Positions 8,886 through 17,138 of a DNA stretch of 36,438 nucleotides are shown here, piece by piece. The translations under genes were made by a program, and so were the position numbers. Below the pieces are notes generated by a model. The model searched no databases. It saw nothing but the letters and a program-made list of their open reading frames with translations, and had not been told where the DNA came from. Source of the stretch: Verrucomicrobiales bacterium (GTDB lineage: Bacteria > Verrucomicrobiota > Verrucomicrobiia > Verrucomicrobiales > DEV007); NCBI GenBank assembly GCA_030730365.1, contig JANQVJ010000056.1, forward strand, positions 244,087 through 280,524, written 5' to 3'. Position 1 is the stretch's first letter. Each line of letters opens with the position of its first letter.

Positions 8886-10472
8886 TTATTGCGCTTTTCC
8901 TTTTCCTTTCGCGTCCGGCCAGGGCAACACACCGACACGGGCGGCCCAGGCGTCCCATTGCGCGGCGAGATCTCTGACCCGTTCGGAATGGGTCGCGGCG
9001 AGATTGTTCCCTTCGACCCGATCGGTGGAGAGGTCATACAGTTCCCATTCACGCTTGTGCGGGGCGACGAGTTTCCAGGCACCGACACGCACGGCGCGAT
9101 TGCCCTCGTGTTCCCAGAAAAGCGGACGCGGCTCCGCGGCAGGCGGGGCGGGCCCGAAGAGGGGCACGAGCGACCTGCCCTCCATCGCCTGCACCGCTTC
9201 GCCCCGGTGACTTTCCGGATAGGTCGCGCCCGCGATCTCGAGCAGGGTCGGCATGAGATCGATGATGTGCCCCGGCTCGTCAACCAGCGAGCCCCGGGCC
9301 TCAATGCCTGCGGGCCAGTGAGCGATGAGCGGAGTCGCGATGCCGCCCTCGTGGGTCTCGGTCTTGAAACGCCGGAACGGGGTATCGCTCACGTTCGCCC
9401 ACTCGAGCCCGCCGCTGGCGTAGGAAAGTCCAGTGCCCAGTGGAGCGCCCTCTTTTCCCCGACTGAATCCACCGGGACCGCCCTCGGCGGAGCAGCCGTT
9501 GTCGGAAAGGAATAGGATGAGCGTATTCTCGAACTGCCCGAGAGCTTTCAACTTCGCGACGAGTCGACCGACGTTCTGATCGATACTGTCAACCTGCGCG
9601 GCGTAGATCTCCATGCGATGGGCGAGTTCGCGACGGGCCTCTTCGGATACTTCTTTCCAGGCTTTCGCCTGAGGATCGCGCGGGCTCGGGACAGTATCGC
9701 CATCGACGATTCCCAGTTCCTTTTGTCTCGCGAAGCGCCGCGCGCGCACCTCGTCCCATCCGGCATCGTAGCGTCCCGCGTATTTGGCAATGTCTTCGGG
9801 TTTGGCCTGGAGCGGCCAGTGCGGAGCAATGTGCGCGAGATAGAGAAAAAACGGCTTCTTCGTTTCGGTGGCGGCTTCCTCGATGAAGGCCGTCGCATGA
9901 TCAGAGAAATCATCGGTGACATAGAGATCGTCGGGCACTTCGATGCGCTCCGCCCCCTCGACAAAAAAGACCTCTTTGCGGATCTGCAGGGTATCTTTGA
10001 AATAGACTCCGCCACCCGATGGAGTTCCCCAATACCGGTCGAAGCCCCGATCGAGCGGCCATTGCCCGGGAGCGGAGCCGACGTGCCATTTCCCTGTCAT
10101 CAGCGTGGCGTAGCCCGCCGGGCGCAAGGCCTCAGCGAGGGTGACGCAGCGATCGTTGAGATACCCCTGATAAGAGGGCACCCCGTAGTCGGCGACCATG
10201 TGGCCGATGCCCGCCTCGTGCGGGTAGAGTCCGGTGAGGAGCGAGGCCCGTGTCGGACAGCAGCGCGCCGCATTGTAAAATCGCGTGAAGCGCAAACCTC
10301 CGGTGGCGAGGGCATCGAGATGCGGCGTCTCGATCTCGCCGCCGTAGCAACCAAGGTCGGAGAATCCCATGTCGTCCACGAGGATGACGATGACATTGGG
10401 CCGCGCCGAGGCATCAACGATCGGGCCGAGGAGAAGGGCGAAAGAGAAGAGGAGAAATTTCAACCGCGTCAT
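8886..10472 (-). CDS. Type I sulfatase, arylsulfatase-like, Lys/Gly tail
   Basis: A 528-residue exported sulfatase with a signal peptide of about 23 residues. LVDDMGFSDLGCYG (D33, D34) is followed by CCPTR (C71-R75), a Cys-Cys pair in the formylglycine site. GKWHVGS and FLSDNGCSAEGG complete the active-site blocks. The sequence from GFDRYWGTPSGGGVYF through the long linker at about 230-270 resembles the arylsulfatase AtsA type common in PVC bacteria. The tail is DAKGKGKAQ. The ATG overlaps the upstream stop by 4 bp (10469-10472). Confidence 0.93.
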   Translation of the reverse strand: MTRLKFLLFSFALLLGPIVDASARPNVIVILVDDMGFSDLGCYGGEIETPHLDALATGGLRFTRFYNAARCCPTRASLLTGLYPHEAGIGHMVADYGVPSYQGYLNDRCVTLAEALRPAGYATLMTGKWHVGSAPGQWPLDRGFDRYWGTPSGGGVYFKDTLQIRKEVFFVEGAERIEVPDDLYVTDDFSDHATAFIEEAATETKKPFFLYLAHIAPHWPLQAKPEDIAKYAGRYDAGWDEVRARRFARQKELGIVDGDTVPSPRDPQAKAWKEVSEEARRELAHRMEIYAAQVDSIDQNVGRLVAKLKALGQFENTLILFLSDNGCSAEGGPGGFSRGKEGAPLGTGLSYASGGLEWANVSDTPFRRFKTETHEGGIATPLIAHWPAGIEARGSLVDEPGHIIDLMPTLLEIAGATYPESHRGEAVQAMEGRSLVPLFGPAPPAAEPRPLFWEHEGNRAVRVGAWKLVAPHKREWELYDLSTDRVEGNNLAATHSERVRDLAAQWDAWAARVGVLPWPDAKGKGKAQ

Positions 10473-11965
10473 TTCGATTTCTCTTTGCCTTTGGCTTTTA
10501 CGTTACCCTTGCCTTTTCCGATCCCGAACCCCTTTGTGCCCTGGTAATAGGGCAGGAATTCCCAGCGTTCTCTCCAGACAGCTTCGTAAGGCCGGTAGCG
10601 GTCGGTCTCATACCAGGCAATGGGCTCCGGATCGGGCGGGGAGAGGGTGCCGCCGGGGTAGTCTCTCCCCGCAAAGCTCGCCTCCATCGTCGCGTCCCAG
10701 GCGAGAAACTGCGCTTTCATTTCCGCCATCACTTCGGGCTTTGTCGCGGACAGGTCGGTCGTCTCGGCAGGATCTTCAACGAGATCGTAAAGGGCGAATT
10801 CCCCTTTCTGAAGATCGGCGCTCACGAGCTTGTATCGATCATCGATGAGCGCCCGCTGCTTTTGGTAACGAAAGCCGATCGGCGCGCCGCGCTCCTTTTT
10901 CTCTCCGGCAAAGAGCGGTCGCAGACTGATGCCGTCGACCGGCTTGATCATGACCTCGCCGGGCAGGCCTAACAGATCCACCACGGTGGGGAAAAGATCC
11001 ATGACACAGGCGGGATACTCCGTCACCCGCGGTGTGATCGTGCCGGGCCATTCCATGATCCCCGGAACTCGCAGGCCTCCCTCATAGACACTGCCCTTGA
11101 ATCCGCGCAGCCCGCCCACGGTTGCCGGAGTGATCTTCGGCAGCCCGCCGTTGTCGCTGCAGAAGACGAGGAGGGTGTCTTTTTCCAAACCGAATTCGCG
11201 CAACTTGGCCCGCAGGGTGCCGATGCTGCGGTCCATCGCAACGAGTTCGCCGTGGTGATCGGCCGATTCGGCATCGAGGTGGGCAAAGGGGGCGCGGTCT
11301 GCGTCGGAGGCTCTGAAAGGACTGTGCGGAGTGCCATACCAGATCACCGAGAACATGGGCTTTCCACTGCCGCGATGTTTGTCGAGGAAGTTCACTGCCT
11401 CGTCTACCCCGATCTCGGAGGAGTCGCCGGTGAACTCCTCGAACTCCCCATTCCGGCTCATGAGCGGGTCCGTGTCGTAGAAATTCGTCACCGAAACCCA
11501 TTCGTCAAAGCCGAAGGCGCCGGGACTGTAGGGATCATCGGCAAAAATCGGCACACCGGGTCCGCGCAAACCGTTGAGATGCCATTTGCCGAAATGACCG
11601 GTGACATAGCCCGCACTCTTCAGCGCCTGCGGCAGGGTCTTTTCCTGCAGGCGCAGGGCATAGCCGTGCTGGAGCACGCCGGTGCGGTCGTGGGAGCGCC
11701 CCGTCAGGACCGAGGCCCGCGTCGGCGAACAGACCGGGCCTCCCGCATAAAATCGCTCGAAGCGCAGCCCGTTTGCGGCCATCGCGTCGAGGTGCGGCGT
11801 TTTCAGCAAAGGGTGATTGCGATAACCGGTCTGCCCCCACCCCATGTCGTCGGCCATGACGAGGATGATGTTAGGCTTTTCGGAGGACTCGGCGGCCGCC
11901 ACGGCGGCGCAAGCGAAGAAAAGGGTCGCGAGAGCGGAGGTGTGGCTAAAATACGGGAAGCTCAT
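10469..11965 (-). CDS. Type I sulfatase, first gene of the left half-array, Lys/Gly tail
   Basis: A 498-residue exported sulfatase. The signal peptide covers about residues 1-25. MADDMGWGQTGY gives the Asp pair (39-40), CSPTR is at C79-R83, GKWHLNGLRG follows, and FCSDNGGLPK lies in the second half. The C-terminal tail, GKGKGNVKAKGKEKSK, mixes AAA/AAG with several Gly codons. It is the first gene downstream of the toxin-antitoxin remnant, so it probably has its own promoter in the 131-bp gap at 11966-12096 or relied on read-through before that insertion. I see no clear Shine-Dalgarno immediately before the ATG. Confidence 0.93.
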   Translation of the reverse strand: MSFPYFSHTSALATLFFACAAVAAAESSEKPNIILVMADDMGWGQTGYRNHPLLKTPHLDAMAANGLRFERFYAGGPVCSPTRASVLTGRSHDRTGVLQHGYALRLQEKTLPQALKSAGYVTGHFGKWHLNGLRGPGVPIFADDPYSPGAFGFDEWVSVTNFYDTDPLMSRNGEFEEFTGDSSEIGVDEAVNFLDKHRGSGKPMFSVIWYGTPHSPFRASDADRAPFAHLDAESADHHGELVAMDRSIGTLRAKLREFGLEKDTLLVFCSDNGGLPKITPATVGGLRGFKGSVYEGGLRVPGIMEWPGTITPRVTEYPACVMDLFPTVVDLLGLPGEVMIKPVDGISLRPLFAGEKKERGAPIGFRYQKQRALIDDRYKLVSADLQKGEFALYDLVEDPAETTDLSATKPEVMAEMKAQFLAWDATMEASFAGRDYPGGTLSPPDPEPIAWYETDRYRPYEAVWRERWEFLPYYQGTKGFGIGKGKGNVKAKGKEKSK

Positions 11966-12096
11966 GAAATATTAAGAGTGGAGAACAGGGGAACCCCTTG
12001 GGAGGCAAAAAGTTTCGCGATCAGGCCTTACCGGGAGGAATGAGAACGGTTGGGGCGAACGCTTGACACCCCTCGATAGGAGAAATTGTTTTACAC
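11966..12096. promoter_or_regulatory. Divergent intergenic region between a sulfatase and an antitoxin gene
   Basis: A 131-bp gap between two divergent start codons. It contains a TTGACA hexamer at 12063-12068 and an AGGAGA at 12078-12083, 13-18 bases before the antitoxin ATG at 12097. The TTGACA is too close to the ATG for a conventional leader unless the message is leaderless, so neither element is a firm promoter call. A minus-strand promoter for the sulfatase at 11965 should also lie here, but no hexamer stands out. Confidence 0.3.
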
Positions 12097-12327
12097 ATGA
12101 TCAAGACCATCACCAAAATCGGGAACTCCCGCGGTTTGATTTTTGACAGCGCCCTGCTCCAGCTTGCGAGGCTCAAGGAGGGTGATCAGGTTGATATCGA
12201 GGTGCACGCCGGCGGGACGATTACGATTGCGCCTTTTGACCGCGATGATATCGACCCCGACGAGGCGGGCGAAGCCTCCGCTGAAATCATCGCAGGCAAT
12301 AGTGAACTCCTCAGGCGCCTCTCATGA
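12097..12327 (+). CDS. AbrB/MazE-type antitoxin
   Basis: A 76-residue protein with the swapped-hairpin AbrB DNA-binding pattern: MIKTITKIGNSRGLIF at the start, then LKEGDQVDIEV and TITIAPF. The C-terminal third is acidic (DRDDIDPDEAGEASAE), as expected for the segment that folds onto and neutralises a toxin. Its stop overlaps the next ATG by 4 bp (12324-12327), the usual arrangement in type II toxin-antitoxin operons. The downstream partner is a broken Doc-family toxin, so this antitoxin may now be an orphan that could still bind its own promoter. It is the only plus-strand module within the sulfatase array. Confidence 0.85.
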   Translation: MIKTITKIGNSRGLIFDSALLQLARLKEGDQVDIEVHAGGTITIAPFDRDDIDPDEAGEASAEIIAGNSELLRRLS

Positions 12328-12679
12328 GACATCCGACTGTTGCAGCCGTGTTTGCCATCCACCGGGCAGTGATTGCCGCTCACGGCGGGGGTAAGGTTTG
12401 CGTTCGATTGAGTTGCTGGAATCCGCGATCGCAGCGCCACAGACGACGAAGATGGAGGAGCCACTAATTAAGGGTATGATGGAAGGAGCCGCCGCCTATC
12501 CTTTCTACCTCTGTTCCTACTTGTCTCGTGTTTTGAGGCAAAATGGAATTTACGACCCGGTCAATCTGGATGTCGACCTCTGGGAGCCGCTCACCCTCGA
12601 CGTCGCCGGGGGCCGGATCGACCGCACCACGACGACGGCACGGCTGCGGGAGCTGGCAGAAACCAGTGTAGCGGCATGA
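12324..12679 (+). pseudogene. Doc (death-on-curing, Fic-fold) toxin, frameshifted and missing its active site
   Basis: Frame one, from the ATG at 12324, reads IHRAVIAAHGGG, the N-terminal Doc signature, and then runs out of homology. From 12395 another frame continues with GLRSIELLESAIAAPQTT and on to AAAYPFYLC, the next Doc blocks. Where Doc proteins have HGG, two residues, then GLR, there are only 5 bases between the second Gly codon and the Gly of GLR, consistent with a 1-bp deletion near 12390-12394. After YPFYLC the protein should have the Fic motif HPFxxGNKR, but instead goes straight to SYLSRVLRQNG, so roughly 15 codons also appear lost. The C-terminal LDVAGGRIDRTTTTARLREL still matches the family. 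The toxin is almost certainly inactive. Confidence 0.8.
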
Positions 12680-12700
12680 CGCCACCCTGACAAATCACTA

Positions 12701-14134
12701 TTACTTCCGCTCAGCCGGCACCTCAGACCACTCGGTGAGGACCTGGCGCTTGGTCACCGGCCACCACTCCTGCAACTTCGCGGCGAGGCGGGCGACGACT
12801 TCGGGATTCTCCGCGGCGAGATTTTTTTCCTCGTGCGGATCGGCGAGCAGATCATAAAGCTGAGGCCTCTTCTCGGTGCGCGGATGCGAACTCGCGTAGC
12901 GGCCCAATTTGCCGTCGTAGGTGAGGAGCAGCTTCCATTTACCGTCGATGACCCAGCGGTAAACCAGGGTCGCTTCGGGATCGTCAATGTCGGCGACGTC
13001 GTGGGCGAAGGTCTCGCCGAAGACTTCCTCGCGCGGGGTCGGTTTACCGGATTTCAGGATGGGGAGGAGATTGAGGCCGGGGAGATTTTCCGGGATCTCC
13101 ACCCCGGCGGCGGCGAGGCAGGTGGGGACAAAATCAACCGTGGAGCAGAGCTGCTCTTTACGGTCACCCGGTATGATCGTGCCCGGCCATGAAAAAAGCA
13201 GGGGCTGGCGCGTCCCGCCCTCGTTGGCTGACTGCTTGGACTTCGGTGCATACCCCTGACCGTCGGGATCCTGAATCCAGCCGTTGTCCGACGAGTAAAC
13301 GATGAGCGTCTTTTCAGTGAGTCCCTTTTCCTCCAGTTTATCAAGAAGCTGCCCGACGGTCTCGTCGAACCACTCGACCATCGCATAATAGCGGGCGACG
13401 TGGTCGGACTCTATCCCCTTGGCCTTGTACTTATCGAAGAGCCGTTGCGGTGGCGTGTGCGGGGTATGCGGCATGAAGGGGAAATACCAGACAAAGAATG
13501 GCTTTTCCGCCGCGACCGAACGATCGATAAAGTCGAAGATGGGCTCCATGCCCTCGCGCCCGATCTTGAGCCCCTCGTCGCCGTGGCGCCCTCCCGGGTT
13601 TGGAAAGCCGCGCGTCATGCCCTCCGTGAAACCGCCCCGGGCGGTGGTGCCTTCCCACCACTTGCCGGACTGGTGACTAACATAACCCTTTTCTCCGAGG
13701 AGATCCATGATCGTCGGCGGTGCATCCATCTTCGCGATGAGCTTTTCCCGCAGGGCCGCATACTCGGGCGACTCGGGCTGGCCCTTGCCCTTCCCTTTCC
13801 CTTTCGCCTGTGATGCACCGGCCGCTGCCGGAAGTGGCGAAGGATCATTCCCTGTCACCCCGTGCTGATGAGCGTAGAGCCCGTTCGCGAAGGTCGCGAG
13901 GGCCGGGCGGCAGAGTGCGGTCGGCACATAGCCGCGGGAAAAGAGACCGCTGCGAGAGGCCAGTTTGTCGAGATTCGGTGTCTCGATGACCGGGTGCCCC
14001 ATGAATCCGTAGTCCGTCCAGGCATGGTCGTCGGAGATGAGGTAGATGATGTTCGGCGGAGCATCGGCGGCGCGCAGCAAGCCCGGAACGGCGAGGGAGA
14101 GAAGCGAAAGGACGGCGATGAGGGAGGTTTTCAT
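12701..14134 (-). CDS. Type I sulfatase with CRPAL site and internal Lys/Gly insert
   Basis: The ATG at 14134 opens a signal peptide (about 1-23) followed by ISDDHAWTDYGF (D35, D36). The frame continues upstream to 14848, but only as a shadow of the next gene. The protein is 477 residues. The presumed formylglycine motif is CRPAL (C75-L79): the Arg of the canonical CxPxR is replaced by Leu. CRPSL-like sites occur in a known branch of planctomycete and verrucomicrobial sulfatases, so this is probably subfamily-specific. GKWWEGT and SSDNGWIQD follow. A KGKGKGKG run lies at about residues 110-117 (13783-13806), between HQHGVTGND and the next conserved helix. It is thus a loop insert rather than a tail. 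The C-terminus ends SEVPAERK. It is convergent with the toxin remnant. Confidence 0.9.
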   Translation of the reverse strand: MKTSLIAVLSLLSLAVPGLLRAADAPPNIIYLISDDHAWTDYGFMGHPVIETPNLDKLASRSGLFSRGYVPTALCRPALATFANGLYAHQHGVTGNDPSPLPAAAGASQAKGKGKGKGQPESPEYAALREKLIAKMDAPPTIMDLLGEKGYVSHQSGKWWEGTTARGGFTEGMTRGFPNPGGRHGDEGLKIGREGMEPIFDFIDRSVAAEKPFFVWYFPFMPHTPHTPPQRLFDKYKAKGIESDHVARYYAMVEWFDETVGQLLDKLEEKGLTEKTLIVYSSDNGWIQDPDGQGYAPKSKQSANEGGTRQPLLFSWPGTIIPGDRKEQLCSTVDFVPTCLAAAGVEIPENLPGLNLLPILKSGKPTPREEVFGETFAHDVADIDDPEATLVYRWVIDGKWKLLLTYDGKLGRYASSHPRTEKRPQLYDLLADPHEEKNLAAENPEVVARLAAKLQEWWPVTKRQVLTEWSEVPAERK

Positions 14135-14174
14135 GTCGGGGAAAATTCTAAAAATAAGGCGGGAATCGGCGACT

Positions 14175-15539
14175 TTAGTCGAGATGTTTTTCGTGCAGTT
14201 CCCGCAGATGCCGTACCTGATCAGGATACTGCGCGGCGAGATTCTTTTTTTCACTGGGATCCTCAGCGAGGTTGTAAAGGAGCCCCTCGAGCGCCGCATC
14301 CCGGTCACCTTTTCCGGTGTCACGGGAACGCCCGATGAGCTTCCATTCGCCCTCACGAACAGCCCAGTCGGCCTTTGGGCCCTCTCCCACCTGCCAGTGC
14401 AGGGACCGCCCCTCGTGGGGTGAGGGCGCGGCACCATCGTTAAGAACACCGACAAGACTGCGACCGTCGAGGTGGACATCCGGTGCCGCGACTCCGGCAA
14501 GGGCGGCGAGGGTCGGGAGCCAGTCGCAGGAGTGCGCCGTCTGATCACGGACCTCGTTTCTGGGCAACTTTCCTGGCCACGAGATAATGGCGGGGAGCCG
14601 GATCCCGCCCTCAAAAAGACTGAACTTCGCCCCGCGATACGGTCCCGCGCTGCCGCCGCCATAGTGGGCGCGCTCTTCGGTGGAGTGACCGTTGTCGCTT
14701 TGAAAAACCACGATCGTCTTCTCGCGCAGCCCCAGCTCGTCCACCTTCGCAAAGAGATCGCCGAGACGCTGGTCCTGTGCGGCGACGAAGGCGGCATAGA
14801 GATTGCGCGGGTGGGGCAAGTCCTTGAAATGCGCGAGCCACTTCGCATCGCCCTGGTAGGGATAGTGCGGACTGTTCAGGGCATAGTAGATGAAGAACGG
14901 CTTCTCCCGATTTTCCTCCATGAACTGCGAGGCCTCGCGCACCATGAGATCGGGGAAAAATTCCCCATCGTGATATACTTCGGTTCCGTTGCGCCAGAGG
15001 TCATGGATGTTTGGCCCGCTCCAGTAAAAGAAGTGCGAGAAATTGTCGATGCATCCTCCCATGTGTCCGAAAGAATGGTCAAAGCCCTGCGCGAGCGGGA
15101 GCGTGTCAGGGGTGTAGCCGATATGCCACTTGCCGATGTGGGCGGTGGCGTAGCCGGCTGATTTGAACATCTCGGCCAAGGTGATCTCTGACGGAGGCAG
15201 GGCCCCCTTTCCTCCCTGTTGGGAAGCACAGTTTCCCGGAACCCCCGCCCGCACGGGCCAGCGCCCCGTCAGCAGACCGGCGCGCGAAGGCGAGCACACT
15301 GGTGCCGCCGAGTAAAACTGAGTGAAACGAACGCCCCGCGCGGCGAGGGCGTCAGTGTGCGGAGTCGCGAGATCGGTGGCCCCGTAGGAGCCAAGGTCGA
15401 TGCTGCCCTGATCGTCCGCCATGATGACGATGACGTTGGGTTTTTCCGCAGCCGTCGCAACGGAAAGGAAAAAAACGGCAGAGAAAAATACATGAAATGT
15501 AGCACGGGCATCCTGCCCGTGCTTCACTCTCCGGCGCAT
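14175..15539 (-). CDS. Type I sulfatase whose 5' end runs into a dispersed repeat
   Basis: The active-site blocks are MADDQGSIDLGSYG, CSPSR (C82-R86 from the chosen start), GKWHIG, and FQSDNGHS. The start is uncertain. An ATG at 15683 overlaps the upstream stop by 4 bp, as at other array junctions, but would add 48 residues with no signal-peptide character. The ATG at 15539 (454 residues) gives MRRRVKHGQDARATFHVFF, a basic n-region running into the hydrophobic core FFSAVFFLSVATAA. A GTG at 15527 is a third option. The HGQDARAT segment is translated from one arm of the repeat at 15499-15659, so the repeat supplies part of the signal-peptide n-region. No Lys/Gly tail; ends HEKHLD. Confidence 0.87.
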   Translation of the reverse strand: MRRRVKHGQDARATFHVFFSAVFFLSVATAAEKPNVIVIMADDQGSIDLGSYGATDLATPHTDALAARGVRFTQFYSAAPVCSPSRAGLLTGRWPVRAGVPGNCASQQGGKGALPPSEITLAEMFKSAGYATAHIGKWHIGYTPDTLPLAQGFDHSFGHMGGCIDNFSHFFYWSGPNIHDLWRNGTEVYHDGEFFPDLMVREASQFMEENREKPFFIYYALNSPHYPYQGDAKWLAHFKDLPHPRNLYAAFVAAQDQRLGDLFAKVDELGLREKTIVVFQSDNGHSTEERAHYGGGSAGPYRGAKFSLFEGGIRLPAIISWPGKLPRNEVRDQTAHSCDWLPTLAALAGVAAPDVHLDGRSLVGVLNDGAAPSPHEGRSLHWQVGEGPKADWAVREGEWKLIGRSRDTGKGDRDAALEGLLYNLAEDPSEKKNLAAQYPDQVRHLRELHEKHLD

Positions 15540-15659
15540 AAAGTCGGGAGAAATCTCATTTGCGAAAGAACGCAGAAATTCGCGCCAGCAGTTGAGCGAT
15601 GGAGACTGGAAGGACTTCGCTCGTCCACCGGCGATGCCTGGGCAGGATGCCCATGCTAC
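15499..15659. repeat. Inverted pair of palindromic repeats (REPIN-like)
   Basis: Arm A (about 15499-15524) contains a perfect 10-bp inverted repeat, AGCACGGGCA and TGCCCGTGCT, around a 3-base loop. Arm B (about 15636-15659) is a second, slightly diverged copy in the opposite orientation, with TGGGCA and TGCCCA around GGA. Read in the same direction, both copies share GTAGCA, then YGGGCATCCTGCCC. The arms are about 110 bp apart. Two inverted palindromes with a short spacer is the REPIN layout of RAYT-mobilised elements. From memory, the HGQDARAT peptide encoded by such copies turns up in many verrucomicrobial hypothetical proteins, suggesting a high-copy family. Confidence 0.7.
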
Positions 15660-15679
15660 TTTTCTTCCGGCAAATGTCC

Positions 15680-17092
15680 TCATTTCAACTCCGGGAAAAG
15701 AGCCAGCACATCGAGAGGGTCTTCCAACTCCTTCTGCAACTTCAAAAACTTCGCAAAGAGCGCCTTCTTCCGCTCCGCCTGCTCGGCATTATCGGCGAGA
15801 TCCTTCAGCTCGAGCGGATCTTTGGCAACATGATAGAGCCTTGCCACTTTCGACTTCGGATAAAGGATCAACTTCCAACCGTCATGGACAACGGCTCGCT
15901 GCAAATCGAGATAGGCACCGTAGACCGCCTCGAGGCCGTCCCCTTTTTCCTCGAGGAGCGGGAGCACGCTCGCAAACTCGACCTGCTCTTCCTTCGCCGC
16001 GCCGGCGAGGTCTAGTGCTGTCGCCATGACGCTCTGCAGGTAGATCGGAGCCTCGATCTTCGCCCCCGCCTTCACCCCGGGACCGTTTACCACGAAAGGC
16101 ACCCGGAGGCTGTGGTCATACATGTTCTGTTTGCCCATCAGTCCGTGATGCCCGACCGCGAGACCGTGATCGGCGGTGAAAAAGATCCAGGTGTTCTCCG
16201 CCTCGCCCGATTCTTCGAGAGCATCGAGGATCCGTCCGATCTGCGTGTCCATGTGCGTGATGATCGCGTAATACTCCTGCCGGTGGACTTTCACGGCATG
16301 TTCGGTGCGGGGAAAGGGCGCGAGCTTTTCGTCACGCAGCCCCGGTCCGCAACCGATAGCGTCTTTGTGAGGGTAATCGACGAGGTAGCTCTCCGGCACG
16401 GCGATGCGATCGAGCGGGTAGCGGTCCACATACTCCTGCGGCGCCTGACGCGGATCGTGAGGGGCATTGAAGGCGATATACATGAAGAAAGGTTTCTCCG
16501 ACTTCGCCGCCGTGCCGAGAAACTCGAGCGTGTTGTCCCCGACGACCTCGCTCCAGTGTTTGCCGCCGGCCCAGAATCCGCCGAACTGCGGGTCGCTCGG
16601 ACTCCAGGGATCGGGCTGCCCCGCGAGCGGACGATTGTATCCCGCCGGGACATCTTTCGGCATGCCGCCGCGGACGTCTTTGACGACATCGAAGGCCATT
16701 TCCGCCTTCGCCTGGATGTGCCACTTCCCGGTGAAATAGGATTCGTATCCCGCCCGCGACATCATCTGCGGCCAGAGCCGCCCCGCTTCGCGCTCCTGAT
16801 CGGTCGTTTTGTAAATCTCATTGGCCCGCCACACGGTGCGACCGGTGATGAGCATGGTGCGGCTCGCGACGCAGACCGCGCCACTCCACGAGCCCATGTT
16901 GTAGGCATGGGTGAAGGTCGTCCCGCGCTGCACGAGCCGGTCGAGATTCGGCGTGTCGATATCGGTGTGCCCGAGGGCCGCGATCGTCTCGTAGCACTGG
17001 TCGTCGGCGAAGAGGAACAACACGTTCGGTTTCTCGGCCGCCCCGAGGGAAACCGTGGTCGCAAAAACGACGAGATAGAAGAGAGCTTTCAT
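15680..17092 (-). CDS. Type I sulfatase, iduronate-2-sulfatase/choline-sulfatase-like
   Basis: A 470-residue exported sulfatase with a signal peptide of about 18 residues. FADDQCYETIAALG (D30, D31) and CVASR (C74-R78) mark the active site; Ala at the third motif position is a permitted variant (CxAxR). GKWHIQAKAE and TADHGLAVGHHGLMGK follow. The last block, with Asp-His instead of Asp-Asn and a GKQNMYDHSLRVPF continuation, is characteristic of the iduronate-2-sulfatase and choline-sulfatase side of the family. This makes it a different specificity class from its arylsulfatase-like neighbours. It has no Lys/Gly tail (ends LALFPELK). The ATG is 41 bp past the upstream stop, in a gap largely filled by a heptamer repeat. 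Confidence 0.92.
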   Translation of the reverse strand: MKALFYLVVFATTVSLGAAEKPNVLFLFADDQCYETIAALGHTDIDTPNLDRLVQRGTTFTHAYNMGSWSGAVCVASRTMLITGRTVWRANEIYKTTDQEREAGRLWPQMMSRAGYESYFTGKWHIQAKAEMAFDVVKDVRGGMPKDVPAGYNRPLAGQPDPWSPSDPQFGGFWAGGKHWSEVVGDNTLEFLGTAAKSEKPFFMYIAFNAPHDPRQAPQEYVDRYPLDRIAVPESYLVDYPHKDAIGCGPGLRDEKLAPFPRTEHAVKVHRQEYYAIITHMDTQIGRILDALEESGEAENTWIFFTADHGLAVGHHGLMGKQNMYDHSLRVPFVVNGPGVKAGAKIEAPIYLQSVMATALDLAGAAKEEQVEFASVLPLLEEKGDGLEAVYGAYLDLQRAVVHDGWKLILYPKSKVARLYHVAKDPLELKDLADNAEQAERKKALFAKFLKLQKELEDPLDVLALFPELK

Positions 17093-17110
17093 GTTTGAAT
17101 CGTAGGAACT

Positions 17111-17138
17111 TTTTACCTTTTACCTTTTACCTTTTACT
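17111..17138. repeat. Tandem heptamer TTTTACC, spanning a stop codon
   Basis: Plus-strand units TTTTACC at 17111-17117, 17118-17124 and 17125-17131, then TTTTACT at 17132-17138 and a degenerate TTTTCCC. On the minus strand it reads AAAAGGT repeats. The TAA stop of the upstream sulfatase (17136-17134) lies inside the fourth unit, and the repeat fills most of the gap before the next ATG at 17092. Its AAGGT core could serve as a weak Shine-Dalgarno. Confidence 0.85.
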
